Of a stretch of 19,773 nucleotides of DNA, positions 6,938-13,474 are shown piece after piece. How positions within the stretch are numbered: the first letter of the stretch is position 1; each line of letters starts with the position of its first letter. Source of the stretch: Bacillota bacterium (GTDB lineage: Bacteria; Bacillota; Clostridia; Oscillospirales; Acutalibacteraceae); contig JAEWBE010000007.1 of assembly GCA_023391275.1 (NCBI GenBank), positions 1 to 19,773 of the forward strand, in the 5' to 3' direction. Under the pieces are notes generated by a model. It did no database searches. It was not told the origin of the DNA and saw only the letters and a list, made by a program, of their open reading frames with translations. The position numbers and the translations under genes are program-made.

Positions 6938-7828
6938 GTGAAAAAGGTAATCATCTTCTATTTTTCCGGCACAGGAAACACAGAAGAAGTTCTGAACATG
7001 TTGGCAAATGCACTGAATCACGAAGGCATACATTCAGACTGCTACGCGATCGACGATTGTATGAGAAATGGGAATATTCCGGGCATTTCAGACTATGATT
7101 CCGTCGGGATTGGTTATCCGATTTACGCTTTTAATGTACCAAGCATAGTAGCCGCATTTATCAAGAAATTACCCAAGGCGGATGGGAAACCCGTATTTGT
7201 TTTCAAGACGGCGGGAGAGCCGTGTCTTTTAAACCGTGGTTCATGTTATTATATTTTTTCGCATCTTCGAAAAAAGGGCTATATTTTCAATTACGAAAGA
7301 CATTTTCTCATGCCATATAATATAATATTCCGTTACAACGATGGAGTGGTAAAACAAATCTATCTGTTATCACAAAAACTGGCTCAAAAAATGGCATTTG
7401 ACTTGTCAAAGGGTATAACGCACGAACCCAATTTCAATCCTTTTATTGTTTTTGTATCCCTCATTTTTCGTATACAGTGGATAGGCGCTGCCATAAACGG
7501 CAGGTTGCAAAGAACAGGAAATTCATGCAATCTGTGTCAAAAGTGTGTTAAGGAATGCAAAATGAACAATATTCGCATGGAACATGGGAAAATCCGGTTT
7601 GGATGGAACTGCACCATGTGCATGCGGTGTATCATGCGCTGCCCGCAAAAAGCGATTAAAGCCGGCATACTTGAGCCTTGGGCAATTCGGGGAGCCTATG
7701 ATTTTGAACGGATTTTGAGTGACGCATCCATTCCAAACGATTACATCCAGAAGTGTAAGAAAGGTGTGTTTCGGTATTTCAAAAAATATGTCAGAGAAAC
7801 CGAGGCTCAGTTGAATGATAACAGATAG
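6938..7828 (+). CDS. EFR1-type flavodoxin-ferredoxin fusion protein
   Basis: A 296-residue cytosolic electron carrier of the EFR1 type. The N-terminus is a flavodoxin-like domain: IIFYFSGTGNTEEVL matches the FMN phosphate-binding loop (SGTGNT), and GIGYPIYAFNVP follows the flavodoxin pattern. The C-terminal third carries two [4Fe-4S] ferredoxin motifs: Cys197, 200, 203 and 207 (CNLCQKCVKEC) and CTMCMRCIMRCPQKAI. The first set has Lys instead of the usual Pro after its last Cys. GTG 6938 is chosen because AGGAGG at 6925-6930 lies seven bases upstream; a TTG at 6935 is the alternative. Partner proteins are not known. The gene stands alone. The only downstream terminator candidate is the hairpin at 7931-7974, which is much better paired on the other strand. 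Confidence 0.9.
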   Translation: MKKVIIFYFSGTGNTEEVLNMLANALNHEGIHSDCYAIDDCMRNGNIPGISDYDSVGIGYPIYAFNVPSIVAAFIKKLPKADGKPVFVFKTAGEPCLLNRGSCYYIFSHLRKKGYIFNYERHFLMPYNIIFRYNDGVVKQIYLLSQKLAQKMAFDLSKGITHEPNFNPFIVFVSLIFRIQWIGAAINGRLQRTGNSCNLCQKCVKECKMNNIRMEHGKIRFGWNCTMCMRCIMRCPQKAIKAGILEPWAIRGAYDFERILSDASIPNDYIQKCKKGVFRYFKKYVRETEAQLNDNR

Positions 7829-7930
7829 CCCAGCCGGGAACAGATAAAAAATAAGCCGCATGGGATTAATGTTTCCAATACGGCCATTGGTGCCATATTA
7901 TTAATACTTTTTATGTAATAAAAAATAAAG

Positions 7931-7974
7931 ACCGCATCAAATAACCGAAAAACGGCTATCTAATACGGTTTTTT
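7931..7974 (-). terminator. Terminator of the tRNA operon, weakly bidirectional
   Basis: On the minus strand the arms 7969-7953 and 7947-7931 form a continuous 17-bp stem if G-U pairs are allowed, with a TTTTT loop, followed by CTTTATTTTTT. On the plus strand the four G-U pairs become A-C mismatches, leaving 13 pairs, although a T-run (7970-7974) follows. It therefore favours termination of the tRNA transcript but may also stop transcription from the upstream plus-strand gene. Confidence 0.8.
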
Positions 7975-7976
7975 AT

Positions 7977-8053
<77 letters not shown>

Positions 8054-8054
8054 A

Positions 8055-8078
8055 AAAATTCGGCCCCGATTTGGGGCC
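8055..8078 (-). terminator. Terminator-like hairpin between the two tRNA genes
   Basis: On the minus strand GGCCCC (8078-8073) and GGGGCC (8067-8062) form a 6-bp GC-only stem with loop AAATC, followed by GAA and five T residues (8058-8054). It may be a partial terminator or a processing signal between tRNA-Gln and tRNA-Pro. Confidence 0.4.
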
Positions 8079-8079
8079 A

Positions 8080-8153
8080 TGGCTGCGGAAGAAGGATTCG
8101 AACCCTCACAAACAGAGTCAGAGTCTGTCGTGCTACCTTTACACAATTCCGCA
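8080..8153 (-). tRNA. tRNA-Gln, anticodon CTG, CCA encoded
   Basis: Cloverleaf read on the minus strand: acceptor TGCGGAA/TTCCGCA, D arm GTGT-AAAGGTA-GCAC, anticodon stem ACAGA/TCTGT with loop CTCTGAC (anticodon CTG), and T arm GAGGG-TTCGAAT-CCTTC with one G-U pair. Discriminator G is followed by an encoded CCA. It is the first gene of the tRNA operon, next to the promoter. Confidence 0.96.
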
Positions 8154-8180
8154 TCAAATTTACTTGAAACAGCAAGAATT

Positions 8181-8208
8181 ATTATATCAAAAACCAGAAA
8201 TTTGTCAA
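8181..8208 (-). promoter_or_regulatory. Promoter of the tRNA-Gln/tRNA-Pro operon
   Basis: On the minus strand TTGACA (8208-8203) and TATAAT (8186-8181) are separated by 16 bp. Both boxes are full consensus, as expected for a stable-RNA promoter. The first tRNA begins 28 bases downstream. Confidence 0.9.
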
Positions 8209-8268
8209 TCCTTTTTGCAAATTAAAATTAGTATTTTTAAATTTTAATCATTTTTAATGAAAATCAGG

Positions 8269-8297
8269 TTGAAAAATTACAAAAGCTAGGATATAAT
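8269..8297 (+). promoter_or_regulatory. Promoter of the nitroreductase gene
   Basis: TTGAAA (8269-8274) and TATAAT (8292-8297) with an ideal 17-bp spacer. It lies back to back with the tRNA promoter, in a shared AT-rich divergent region. The 5' leader would be about 60 nt. Confidence 0.83.
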
Positions 8298-8363
8298 TTA
8301 TTCAATTTACATATTATTTATAATGCGTGTTTTTTCACGTTTAAATTAAAGGAGGATTTACCC

Positions 8364-8891
8364 ATGATTTTGAACCACACAATTGAAGCGTTACTCGACC
8401 GCCGGTCGATTCGGGCATACAGGCCGGAACAGATTTCAGAGGAGGAACTGACGGATCTTTTGCAGGCGGCAAGATATGCTCCGTCGGCCATGGGCCTCCA
8501 GGCAAGGCATTTTACTGTGCTTCAGAACAAAAAGCTGCTTGCCGACATCGTAGCTGCGACTGAAAAAAACGGCGGTCATTTTATGCCGGGGCATATTCCG
8601 TTTTACAATGCGCCGACCGTAATCGTGCTTTCTGCTCCTGAGTCGGCGAAATATGGCAGGGAAGACGCTGCCTGCGCCATTATGAGTCTGACACTGGCAG
8701 CACACGCATACGGCCTTGGCTCCTGCTATATTTGTTCTGTTTTGGACGGCCTGCGTGATGAGGATATTATGAAGCGGCTGAAGCTGCCGGAAAATCATAT
8801 TCCTTTCGGATGCATTGCCGTAGGTTACCCAAGCGAACACGCACCAGCCCCAAAGGAGCGCCGCACCGACGATACCAATTACATAAGATGA
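8364..8891 (+). CDS. Nitroreductase-family flavoprotein
   Basis: A 175-residue member of the FMN-dependent nitroreductase superfamily, cytosolic and normally dimeric, which transfers electrons from NAD(P)H or another donor to nitro, quinone or other acceptors. The N-terminus has the family signature LLDRRSIRAYRPEQISEEELTDLLQAARYAPSA, with the Arg-Arg-Ser FMN phosphate contact. Later come EDAACAIMSLTLAAHAYGLGSCYI, typical of the central helix, and GCIAVGYPSEHAPAPKERR near the C-terminus. This is a compact form, shorter than NfsB-type enzymes (about 215 residues). The ribosome binding site AAAGGAGG precedes the ATG at good spacing. The gene has its own promoter and terminator, so it is monocistronic. 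The natural substrate cannot be read from sequence. Confidence 0.92.
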   Translation: MILNHTIEALLDRRSIRAYRPEQISEEELTDLLQAARYAPSAMGLQARHFTVLQNKKLLADIVAATEKNGGHFMPGHIPFYNAPTVIVLSAPESAKYGREDAACAIMSLTLAAHAYGLGSCYICSVLDGLRDEDIMKRLKLPENHIPFGCIAVGYPSEHAPAPKERRTDDTNYIR

Positions 8892-9029
8892 CGTGAGAAT
8901 GCGCTTAGACTATGAAGTTCGCTGTGTCGGGAAAAGCATAATTTTCCCATATCGGAATCTTCAGGCTGCTGTGTTTCACATTCTTTTGCCGTAATCTATG
9001 AAAAATTGTTTATTTGAGTATAAACTATG

Positions 9030-9062
9030 ACGGATGCCGTAAATAACGGCGTCCGTTTTTTT
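9030..9062 (+). terminator. Intrinsic terminator after the nitroreductase gene
   Basis: An 11-bp stem with one G-T pair (ACGGATGCCGT at 9030-9040 with ACGGCGTCCGT at 9046-9056), loop AAATA, then seven T residues. It lies about 140 bases past the stop codon. The gap between holds only a 7-bp GGGAAAA/TTTTCCC hairpin (8929-8948) and no gene. Confidence 0.9.
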
Positions 9063-9141
9063 GACCGCCTTTAGAAGGTTCATTGAACAGCAAAGTTTGA
9101 AAACGAGTATTATGATCGCGGATTAAGAAAAAATAGTATGC

Positions 9142-9813
9142 TTATTTTATTCCGAATGCCCTTGGGCAAATGGTTCTGCACTTATTGCAATTGCAGACAC
9201 CGAAGCCTCTTTCATTCTCACTGTATGTAAATTCTCTGCACAGCTTTTGATTGGTGGTATTACCGTTCAGTGCTTTTTGCGGGCAGCTGTCGATACATAA
9301 ATGGCAGGAGGGAATGCACAGTTCCTCGGCAAGCGGATCGGATTCCAGATCTAAATTTGACAATACAGCGCCAATATTTATCATATTTCCGTAGTGCCTG
9401 TTGATTATCAAAGTATTCTTTCCTATGCTTCCAAGGCCGGCCAGCATTGCGGCGTGACGCATGGACAATAATCCTTTCCCCGTCATATTGTCGTTGTCCC
9501 AATATTCGTAGGGGGAATCCGAGGGCAGTGGGATCGCGATGCCGCCCAGCTTTTCGATTTCTATGCTTGCCAGGTAGCTGATGCGGTCCAGCTCAGCCAA
9601 ATTTATATCGGTCGCTTTGATATAAATTATTCTGGGGCTGACGCAGGATAATCCTTTTGGCATATGTTTGGCAAATACAATTACAGATTTACAGTCCTTA
9701 TAAATATCCTTCGGGTGGAATCCGAATGGGATATTTTCGAATCTGTCAATATTTGCAACCCCGCATATGTCTGCCCCTAATCCTCCAATGATTTCTTTGA
9801 TTTTCTCTTTCAT
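9142..9813 (-). CDS. Short QueG-like double [4Fe-4S] protein
   Basis: A 223-residue protein resembling the C-terminal part of epoxyqueuosine reductase (QueG) and related reductases. Seen: LLSMRHAAMLAGLGSIGKNT (the QueG-type 'G.IGKN' segment), HYGNMINIGAVLSNLDLESD, then two Fe-S sets, CHLCIDSCPQKAL and CNKCRTICPRAFG. True QueG is about 350-380 residues with a B12-binding N-terminal domain; here that region is much shorter, so tRNA queuosine synthesis is doubtful and a generic redox role is more likely (inference). ATG 9813 is preferred because GAGGAG lies nine bases upstream. The open frame reaches ATG 9870, which has no ribosome binding site. It follows tag on the same strand after 72 bases and is probably cotranscribed. 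Confidence 0.83.
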   Translation of the reverse strand: MKEKIKEIIGGLGADICGVANIDRFENIPFGFHPKDIYKDCKSVIVFAKHMPKGLSCVSPRIIYIKATDINLAELDRISYLASIEIEKLGGIAIPLPSDSPYEYWDNDNMTGKGLLSMRHAAMLAGLGSIGKNTLIINRHYGNMINIGAVLSNLDLESDPLAEELCIPSCHLCIDSCPQKALNGNTTNQKLCREFTYSENERGFGVCNCNKCRTICPRAFGIK

Positions 9814-9885
9814 GGCGGGAATCTCCTCATGCGTTTTCATAATAGTTCCGACCCACCAAACGATGTCCATGTTGGGAGGCGCAGG

Positions 9886-10452
9886 TTAAGCTTTTATGCC
9901 GGTGTGTTTTCTAAAGCACGAATCAATATGATCGTTGACAATACCTATTGCCTGTATGTGTGCGTAAACAGTGACAGAGCCCAGAAAATGGAACCCTCTT
10001 TTTTTAAGATCTTTGCTGATTTCATCGGATAAGGCTGATGTCGCGGGTATTTCCGATATGCTTTGATAGCTGTTTATGACCGGTTCCCCATTGACAAATC
10101 TCCATATATAATTGTCAAAGCTGCCGAATTCTTTTTGTATCTCCAGGAATTTACCGGCGTTGACAATGGAGGCTTCGATTTTTTTTCTGTTTCTGATGAT
10201 TCCTGAATTCGAGAGCAGCTCATCTATTTTTTTATCGTCATATCTTGCAACTTTTTCGGGGTCGAAGTTATCGTAGGCCAGCCGATAGTTTTCTCTTTTC
10301 CTTAAAACCGTCAGCCAGCTTAACCCGGATTGTGCCGATTCCAGCACTAAAAATTCAAAATGTTTTCTGTCGTCATGAACGGGAACACCCCATTCCTCAT
10401 CATGATATTTCGTGTATAATTCATCGGATTTGCACCAGTCGCATCGATTCAT
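9886..10452 (-). CDS. tag: DNA-3-methyladenine glycosylase I
   Basis: A 188-residue Tag enzyme, which excises 3-methyladenine from alkylated DNA as the first step of base excision repair. The start MNRCDWCKSDELYTKYHDEEWG is the classic Tag N-terminus. The zinc-binding ligands of E. coli Tag (Cys4, His17, His175, Cys179) are all present at exactly those positions when counted from ATG 10452, which supports this start and an undisrupted length. LESAQSGLSWLTVLRKRENY is the helix-hairpin-helix region, with the Glu of the substrate pocket. GGAAGG lies upstream of the ATG. The frame extends to 10503 but has no ribosome binding site there. It heads a probable two-gene unit with the QueG-like gene and is divergent from the FAD oxidoreductase gene. 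Confidence 0.96.
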   Translation of the reverse strand: MNRCDWCKSDELYTKYHDEEWGVPVHDDRKHFEFLVLESAQSGLSWLTVLRKRENYRLAYDNFDPEKVARYDDKKIDELLSNSGIIRNRKKIEASIVNAGKFLEIQKEFGSFDNYIWRFVNGEPVINSYQSISEIPATSALSDEISKDLKKRGFHFLGSVTVYAHIQAIGIVNDHIDSCFRKHTGIKA

Positions 10453-10474
10453 TCTGATAACACCTTCCCATATT

Positions 10475-10503
10475 GTGATAAATTTGTATTTTTTAAATGA
10501 CAA
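10475..10503 (-). promoter_or_regulatory. Candidate promoter of tag
   Basis: On the minus strand TTGTCA (10503-10498) and TATCAC (10480-10475) are 17 bp apart. The -10 box is only moderately close to consensus. Confidence 0.4.
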
Positions 10504-10609
10504 GCCGCCAGACTCCCAAATGCTTTTGCCGCGGGTTGAAGGGATAAAGTATGTTATTCACTGTTTGAGTTATAATAATTTCAAGTATTTTGAAATGGAG
10601 ATTATAAGG

Positions 10610-11701
10610 ATGGATGTTGCAATTTTAGGAGCCGGGCTGTCCGGGCTTTCCTGTGCAATCGAATTGGAAAAGTACGGCGTTGAACCGGTTATATTCGAAA
10701 AGCGAAGCTGTGTGGGCGACCGGTTTGTTAACGCGGAAGCCATGTTCAGTATTTTAAACAGACCGGTTAAAGACAGCCTGGGCTATTTGGCCGATCGATA
10801 TAAAATTAATCTGAAGCCTATTGACGAAGTCACCGGACTGGTTATTCACTCGAAGAATGAAATGAGTACCATTGAAGGGGATATTGGATATACCAACATC
10901 AGAGGGCGCCATGAAGATTCTTTTGAGTGCCAATTGGCAAGGCAGGTAAAAAGTAAGATTAATTTTCACTCGTGCAGCGAGTATCAGGAAGTGGTCAGGG
11001 ACTTCGAACATGTTGTTTTGGCGACAGGCGACGGAGAATATGCTTTACAGCAGTACAATTATCGATGTGACCTCACATGCTCCATCAAGGGGGCAACAGT
11101 GGAAGGCACATTTACAACAAATATGCCGCATGTCTGGTTTAACTATGAAATACTGCCGAAGGGCTATGCCTGGATGATTCCGTATTCCAACAAGGAAGCT
11201 AACGTTGTAATTGCTTATCCGGATTATCCGGAAGCCGAAATTTACGATGTTGATAAAATGTGGAATATCTTTTTTGATTTAGCCTGCAAAGATTTGAATC
11301 AAAATTTAATCATTACGGATCGCTTTCAAATTTCCCATTATATCATGGGAATATGTGAACATGCCAAAATCGGCAACACCTATTTCGCCGGGAATTGTTT
11401 TGGCGCGCTTTCTCCCGGGTTAGGATTCGGGCAATTCGCTTCCATCTTAACAGGTGTTTATGCTGCGATGGATATTTGTGGGATAGATAAGTATGATGAA
11501 CTGGTCAAACCGCTGTTTGAAAATTATGACCATTCACTGACCCTGAGAAGATTTTTAGAAAAGCAGGATGACGATTCTTTTGATAAGCTGGTAAAAAGCA
11601 GCAATTTAAAGTCAATTGACAAATTAATCAGTCATATCTTCGGCACAGACAGCAGTTTTGATTTATTAAAATGGATAACGCCTTTTCTGCATAAAAAATA
11701 A
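10610..11701 (+). CDS. FAD-dependent oxidoreductase, geranylgeranyl-reductase-like
   Basis: A 363-residue flavoprotein. The N-terminus MDVAILGAGLSGLSCAIELEKYGVEPVIFEK is a Rossmann dinucleotide-binding fold with GxGxxG at residues 7-12 and an acidic residue (Glu30) at the end of strand 2, which binds the FAD ribose. HVVLATGDGEY is the 'ATG' motif of this fold. YFAGNCFGALSPGLGFGQFASILTG matches the second FAD-contact 'GD...P..G.G' region of the geranylgeranyl reductase and p-hydroxybenzoate hydroxylase-like group, with Asn in place of the usual Asp. The substrate is unknown; a lipid or hydrophobic ring is possible. ATG 10610 is chosen because GGAG at 10597-10600 lies nine bases upstream and it begins exactly at the Rossmann strand. 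A TATAAT at 10571-10576 may be the -10 box. Confidence 0.85.
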   Translation: MDVAILGAGLSGLSCAIELEKYGVEPVIFEKRSCVGDRFVNAEAMFSILNRPVKDSLGYLADRYKINLKPIDEVTGLVIHSKNEMSTIEGDIGYTNIRGRHEDSFECQLARQVKSKINFHSCSEYQEVVRDFEHVVLATGDGEYALQQYNYRCDLTCSIKGATVEGTFTTNMPHVWFNYEILPKGYAWMIPYSNKEANVVIAYPDYPEAEIYDVDKMWNIFFDLACKDLNQNLIITDRFQISHYIMGICEHAKIGNTYFAGNCFGALSPGLGFGQFASILTGVYAAMDICGIDKYDELVKPLFENYDHSLTLRRFLEKQDDDSFDKLVKSSNLKSIDKLISHIFGTDSSFDLLKWITPFLHKK

Positions 11702-11736
11702 ATTCAAAACCCATATCATAATTATACTGCTAAATA

Positions 11737-11769
11737 AAATCCGCCGCAACACACAGCTTCGGCGGATTT
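11737..11769 (+). terminator. Hairpin after the FAD oxidoreductase gene, probable terminator
   Basis: A perfect 10-bp stem (AAATCCGCCG at 11737-11746 with CGGCGGATTT at 11760-11769) and a 13-base loop. The T-run on the plus strand is short (three T within the stem), so efficiency is uncertain. Confidence 0.6.
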
Positions 11770-11829
11770 GAAATAACATTGTAATTTGAATGACTGCGGT
11801 TCCTTATGGCTTTCGCAATGTCTTTGTAA

Positions 11830-11844
11830 AAAATACCGTATTTT
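11830..11844. promoter_or_regulatory. Inverted repeat upstream of the hyd promoter, candidate operator
   Basis: A perfect 7-1-7 palindrome, AAAATAC-C-GTATTTT, ending seven bases before the -35 box of the hyd operon promoter. The position suits an activator or a repressor. I cannot assign a regulator. Confidence 0.45.
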
Positions 11845-11851
11845 CAGAGTG

Positions 11852-11881
11852 TTGACATCTTTCATGCGACTATGGTATTCT
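11852..11881 (+). promoter_or_regulatory. Promoter of the hyd maturation operon
   Basis: Consensus TTGACA (11852-11857) and TATTCT (11876-11881) with an 18-bp spacer. Transcription would start near 11888, about 230 nt before the first gene. Confidence 0.75.
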
Positions 11882-11887
11882 ATAAAT

Positions 11888-12088
11888 CGGTGAACTGTTC
11901 AGATTGGGTTGATAAGACCTGCTCTTTCGGTGAACCAGATATCAATAAAAGTAATCGTACTGAAACGGCGAGGGTTCGTCCCAAGCAATAAGGCGAGAGA
12001 ATAGTTATAGAACCCCAATTGTACAGCCGTGCGGCTTGCGTTGGGTTTAATGTGCTATCCTTGTGCCTTTTGGTACAAGGATTTTTTT
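11888..12088 (+). ncRNA. Structured leader RNA ending in a terminator, candidate riboswitch
   Basis: Between promoter and first gene lies about 200 nt without an ORF but with ordered pairings. Helix 1: TTGATA (11909-11914) with TATCAA (11940-11945), enclosing a second copy of TCGGTGAAC (11887-11895 and 11927-11935). Helix 2: GGGTTC (11972-11977) with GAACCC (12010-12015). Helix 3: AACCCCAA (12011-12018) with TTGGGTT (12041-12047), capped by AGCC/GGCT; it shares bases with helix 2, so the two exclude each other. TTGTAC (12019-12024) inside helix 3 can pair with GTACAA (12073-12078) in the 3' arm of the terminator, forming a possible antiterminator. I do not recognise the core of any riboswitch class I know. 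The ligand is unknown. Confidence 0.6.
12057..12088 (+). terminator. Leader terminator of the hyd operon
   Basis: An 11-bp stem with one G-T pair (12057-12067 with 12072-12082), a TTTT loop and seven T residues. It ends 31 bases before the first ATG of the operon, so it should act as an attenuator rather than as the end of an upstream gene, which already has its own hairpin at 11737-11769. Confidence 0.9.
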
Positions 12089-12119
12089 ATTGCGATTATT
12101 TAACAGGGGAGTGAAAAGA

Positions 12120-12395
12120 ATGGAGAGCAGAATCGCATTGATCGGTGTTATTGTTGAAAACACGGAATCCGCAGAAAAACTGAATGCAATTCTTCATGAG
12201 TACGGCCAGTACATTATCGGAAGAATGGGGGTGCCCCATGCAAAGTGCGGCATCTCGGTCATCAGCATTGTTTTAGACGCGCCCAATGATGTAATCAGTG
12301 CGCTTTCGGGCAAGCTGGGGATGCTGCCGCATGTAAGCGCCAAAACAATTTATTCCAAGATTACAACGGAGCCTACAACAGAAATGAAAGGTTGA
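12120..12395 (+). CDS. TM1266-family putative [FeFe]-hydrogenase system regulator
   Basis: A 91-residue small ACT-like protein of the TM1266 family, named for its regular occurrence with hydEFG; its molecular role has not been settled to my knowledge. Seen: RIALIGVIVENTESAEKLNAIL, then YIIGRMGVPHAKCGISVISIVLDAP and ISALSGKLGMLPHVSAKTIY, which match the family along its length. ATG 12120 follows AGGGGAGTG at good spacing. The frame extends upstream to 12063, but only through the terminator hairpin. It is the first gene of the operon, and its TGA overlaps the ATG of hydE by one base (TGATG), indicating translational coupling. Confidence 0.9.
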   Translation: MESRIALIGVIVENTESAEKLNAILHEYGQYIIGRMGVPHAKCGISVISIVLDAPNDVISALSGKLGMLPHVSAKTIYSKITTEPTTEMKG

Positions 12396-13474
12396 TGCGG
12401 GTGAAGCAATTAATTGATAAATTGGAAGCTTCCGGTTCCCTCACAAAAGAGGAGTATATTTTGCTTCTCAATCACAGGTCCCCGGACCTTGCGGAGTATT
12501 TGTTTGAAAAATCCAGAAATATAGCGCATCAATATTTCGGTAATCGAATTTATACAAGAGGGCTGATTGAATTTACAAATCACTGTAAAAATGATTGTTT
12601 TTACTGCGGTATCCGGGCCGGAAATCAGAATATTGCGCGCTACCGCCTTAGCAAAGCGGAAATTCTGCATTGCTGCGCGGATGGATATTCTTTGGGCTTT
12701 CGCACCTTTGTTTTACAGGGCGGGGAAGATGGTTTCTACCGTGACAAGGATATGGTGGATATTATTACGGAAGTAAAATCACGTTATCCCGATTGCGCTT
12801 TGACCTTATCCATCGGCGAAAAGAGCACTGATTCCTACAAAGCATTTTATGAAGCCGGGGCCGACCGTTATCTCCTTCGCCATGAAACGGCGAATGCGGC
12901 ACATTATCAAATGCTTCATCCGAAAAGTCAGACTCTGCAAAACAGAAAGCAATGCCTCTGGGCATTGAAGGAGATCGGTTATCAGGTGGGAACAGGATTT
13001 ATGGTCGGTTCGCCTTTTCAGACAGCCGAGTGCTTGGCGGAGGATTTGCTCTTTATTCAGGAGCTGTCGCCTCAGATGATTGGGATTGGTCCGTTTATTC
13101 CGCACCATGACACACCTTTCTTCGACCGGGCAAAGGGGTCGCTGGAATTAACTCTATTCCTGATTGGCATCCTGCGCCTGCTGATGCCCAACGCATTGAT
13201 TCCCGCCACAACCGCCTTGGGCACGATTCATCCACAGGGGCGTGAAAAGGGAATTTTGGCCGGCGCGAATGTGGTAATGCCAAATCTTTCGCCGGTGGGC
13301 GTGCGGAAAAAATATGAGCTGTATGATAATAAGATTTGTACCGGCGAGGAAGCAGCGGAATGCTGGTTTTGCCTGCAGGGCCGTATGCAAAGCATAGGAT
13401 ACGAGCTGGTTGTGGACAGGGGAGACTTCCAGCCGGAAAATCGACAGACAGAGAGGAAAAAATTATATGTATGA
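12395..13474 (+). CDS. hydE: [FeFe]-hydrogenase H-cluster maturation radical SAM protein HydE
   Basis: A 359-residue radical SAM enzyme that acts after HydG on an iron-cysteine organometallic precursor in building the 2Fe subcluster of the H-cluster. The radical SAM [4Fe-4S] motif is Cys64, Cys68 and Cys71 (HCKNDCFYCGIR). The optional second cluster motif of HydE is retained (Cys315, Cys323, Cys326 in CTGEEAAECWFC). FVLQGGEDGF is the SAM-binding GGE motif, and the TIM barrel continues through TGFMVGSPFQT and IGPFIPHHDTP. ATG 12395 overlaps the stop of the TM1266-family gene. A TTG at 12392 and a GTG at 12401 are alternatives. Its stop lies within the start of hydG (8-base overlap). Confidence 0.97.
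   Translation: MRVKQLIDKLEASGSLTKEEYILLLNHRSPDLAEYLFEKSRNIAHQYFGNRIYTRGLIEFTNHCKNDCFYCGIRAGNQNIARYRLSKAEILHCCADGYSLGFRTFVLQGGEDGFYRDKDMVDIITEVKSRYPDCALTLSIGEKSTDSYKAFYEAGADRYLLRHETANAAHYQMLHPKSQTLQNRKQCLWALKEIGYQVGTGFMVGSPFQTAECLAEDLLFIQELSPQMIGIGPFIPHHDTPFFDRAKGSLELTLFLIGILRLLMPNALIPATTALGTIHPQGREKGILAGANVVMPNLSPVGVRKKYELYDNKICTGEEAAECWFCLQGRMQSIGYELVVDRGDFQPENRQTERKKLYV

Noticed and set aside
11888..12088. Known riboswitch classes (SAM, TPP, FMN, cobalamin, THF, fluoride, NiCo, Moco, guanidine, c-di-GMP, T-box) for the hyd leader
   Set aside because: None of the conserved core sequences I remember for these classes could be found; an Rfam scan would be needed to be certain.
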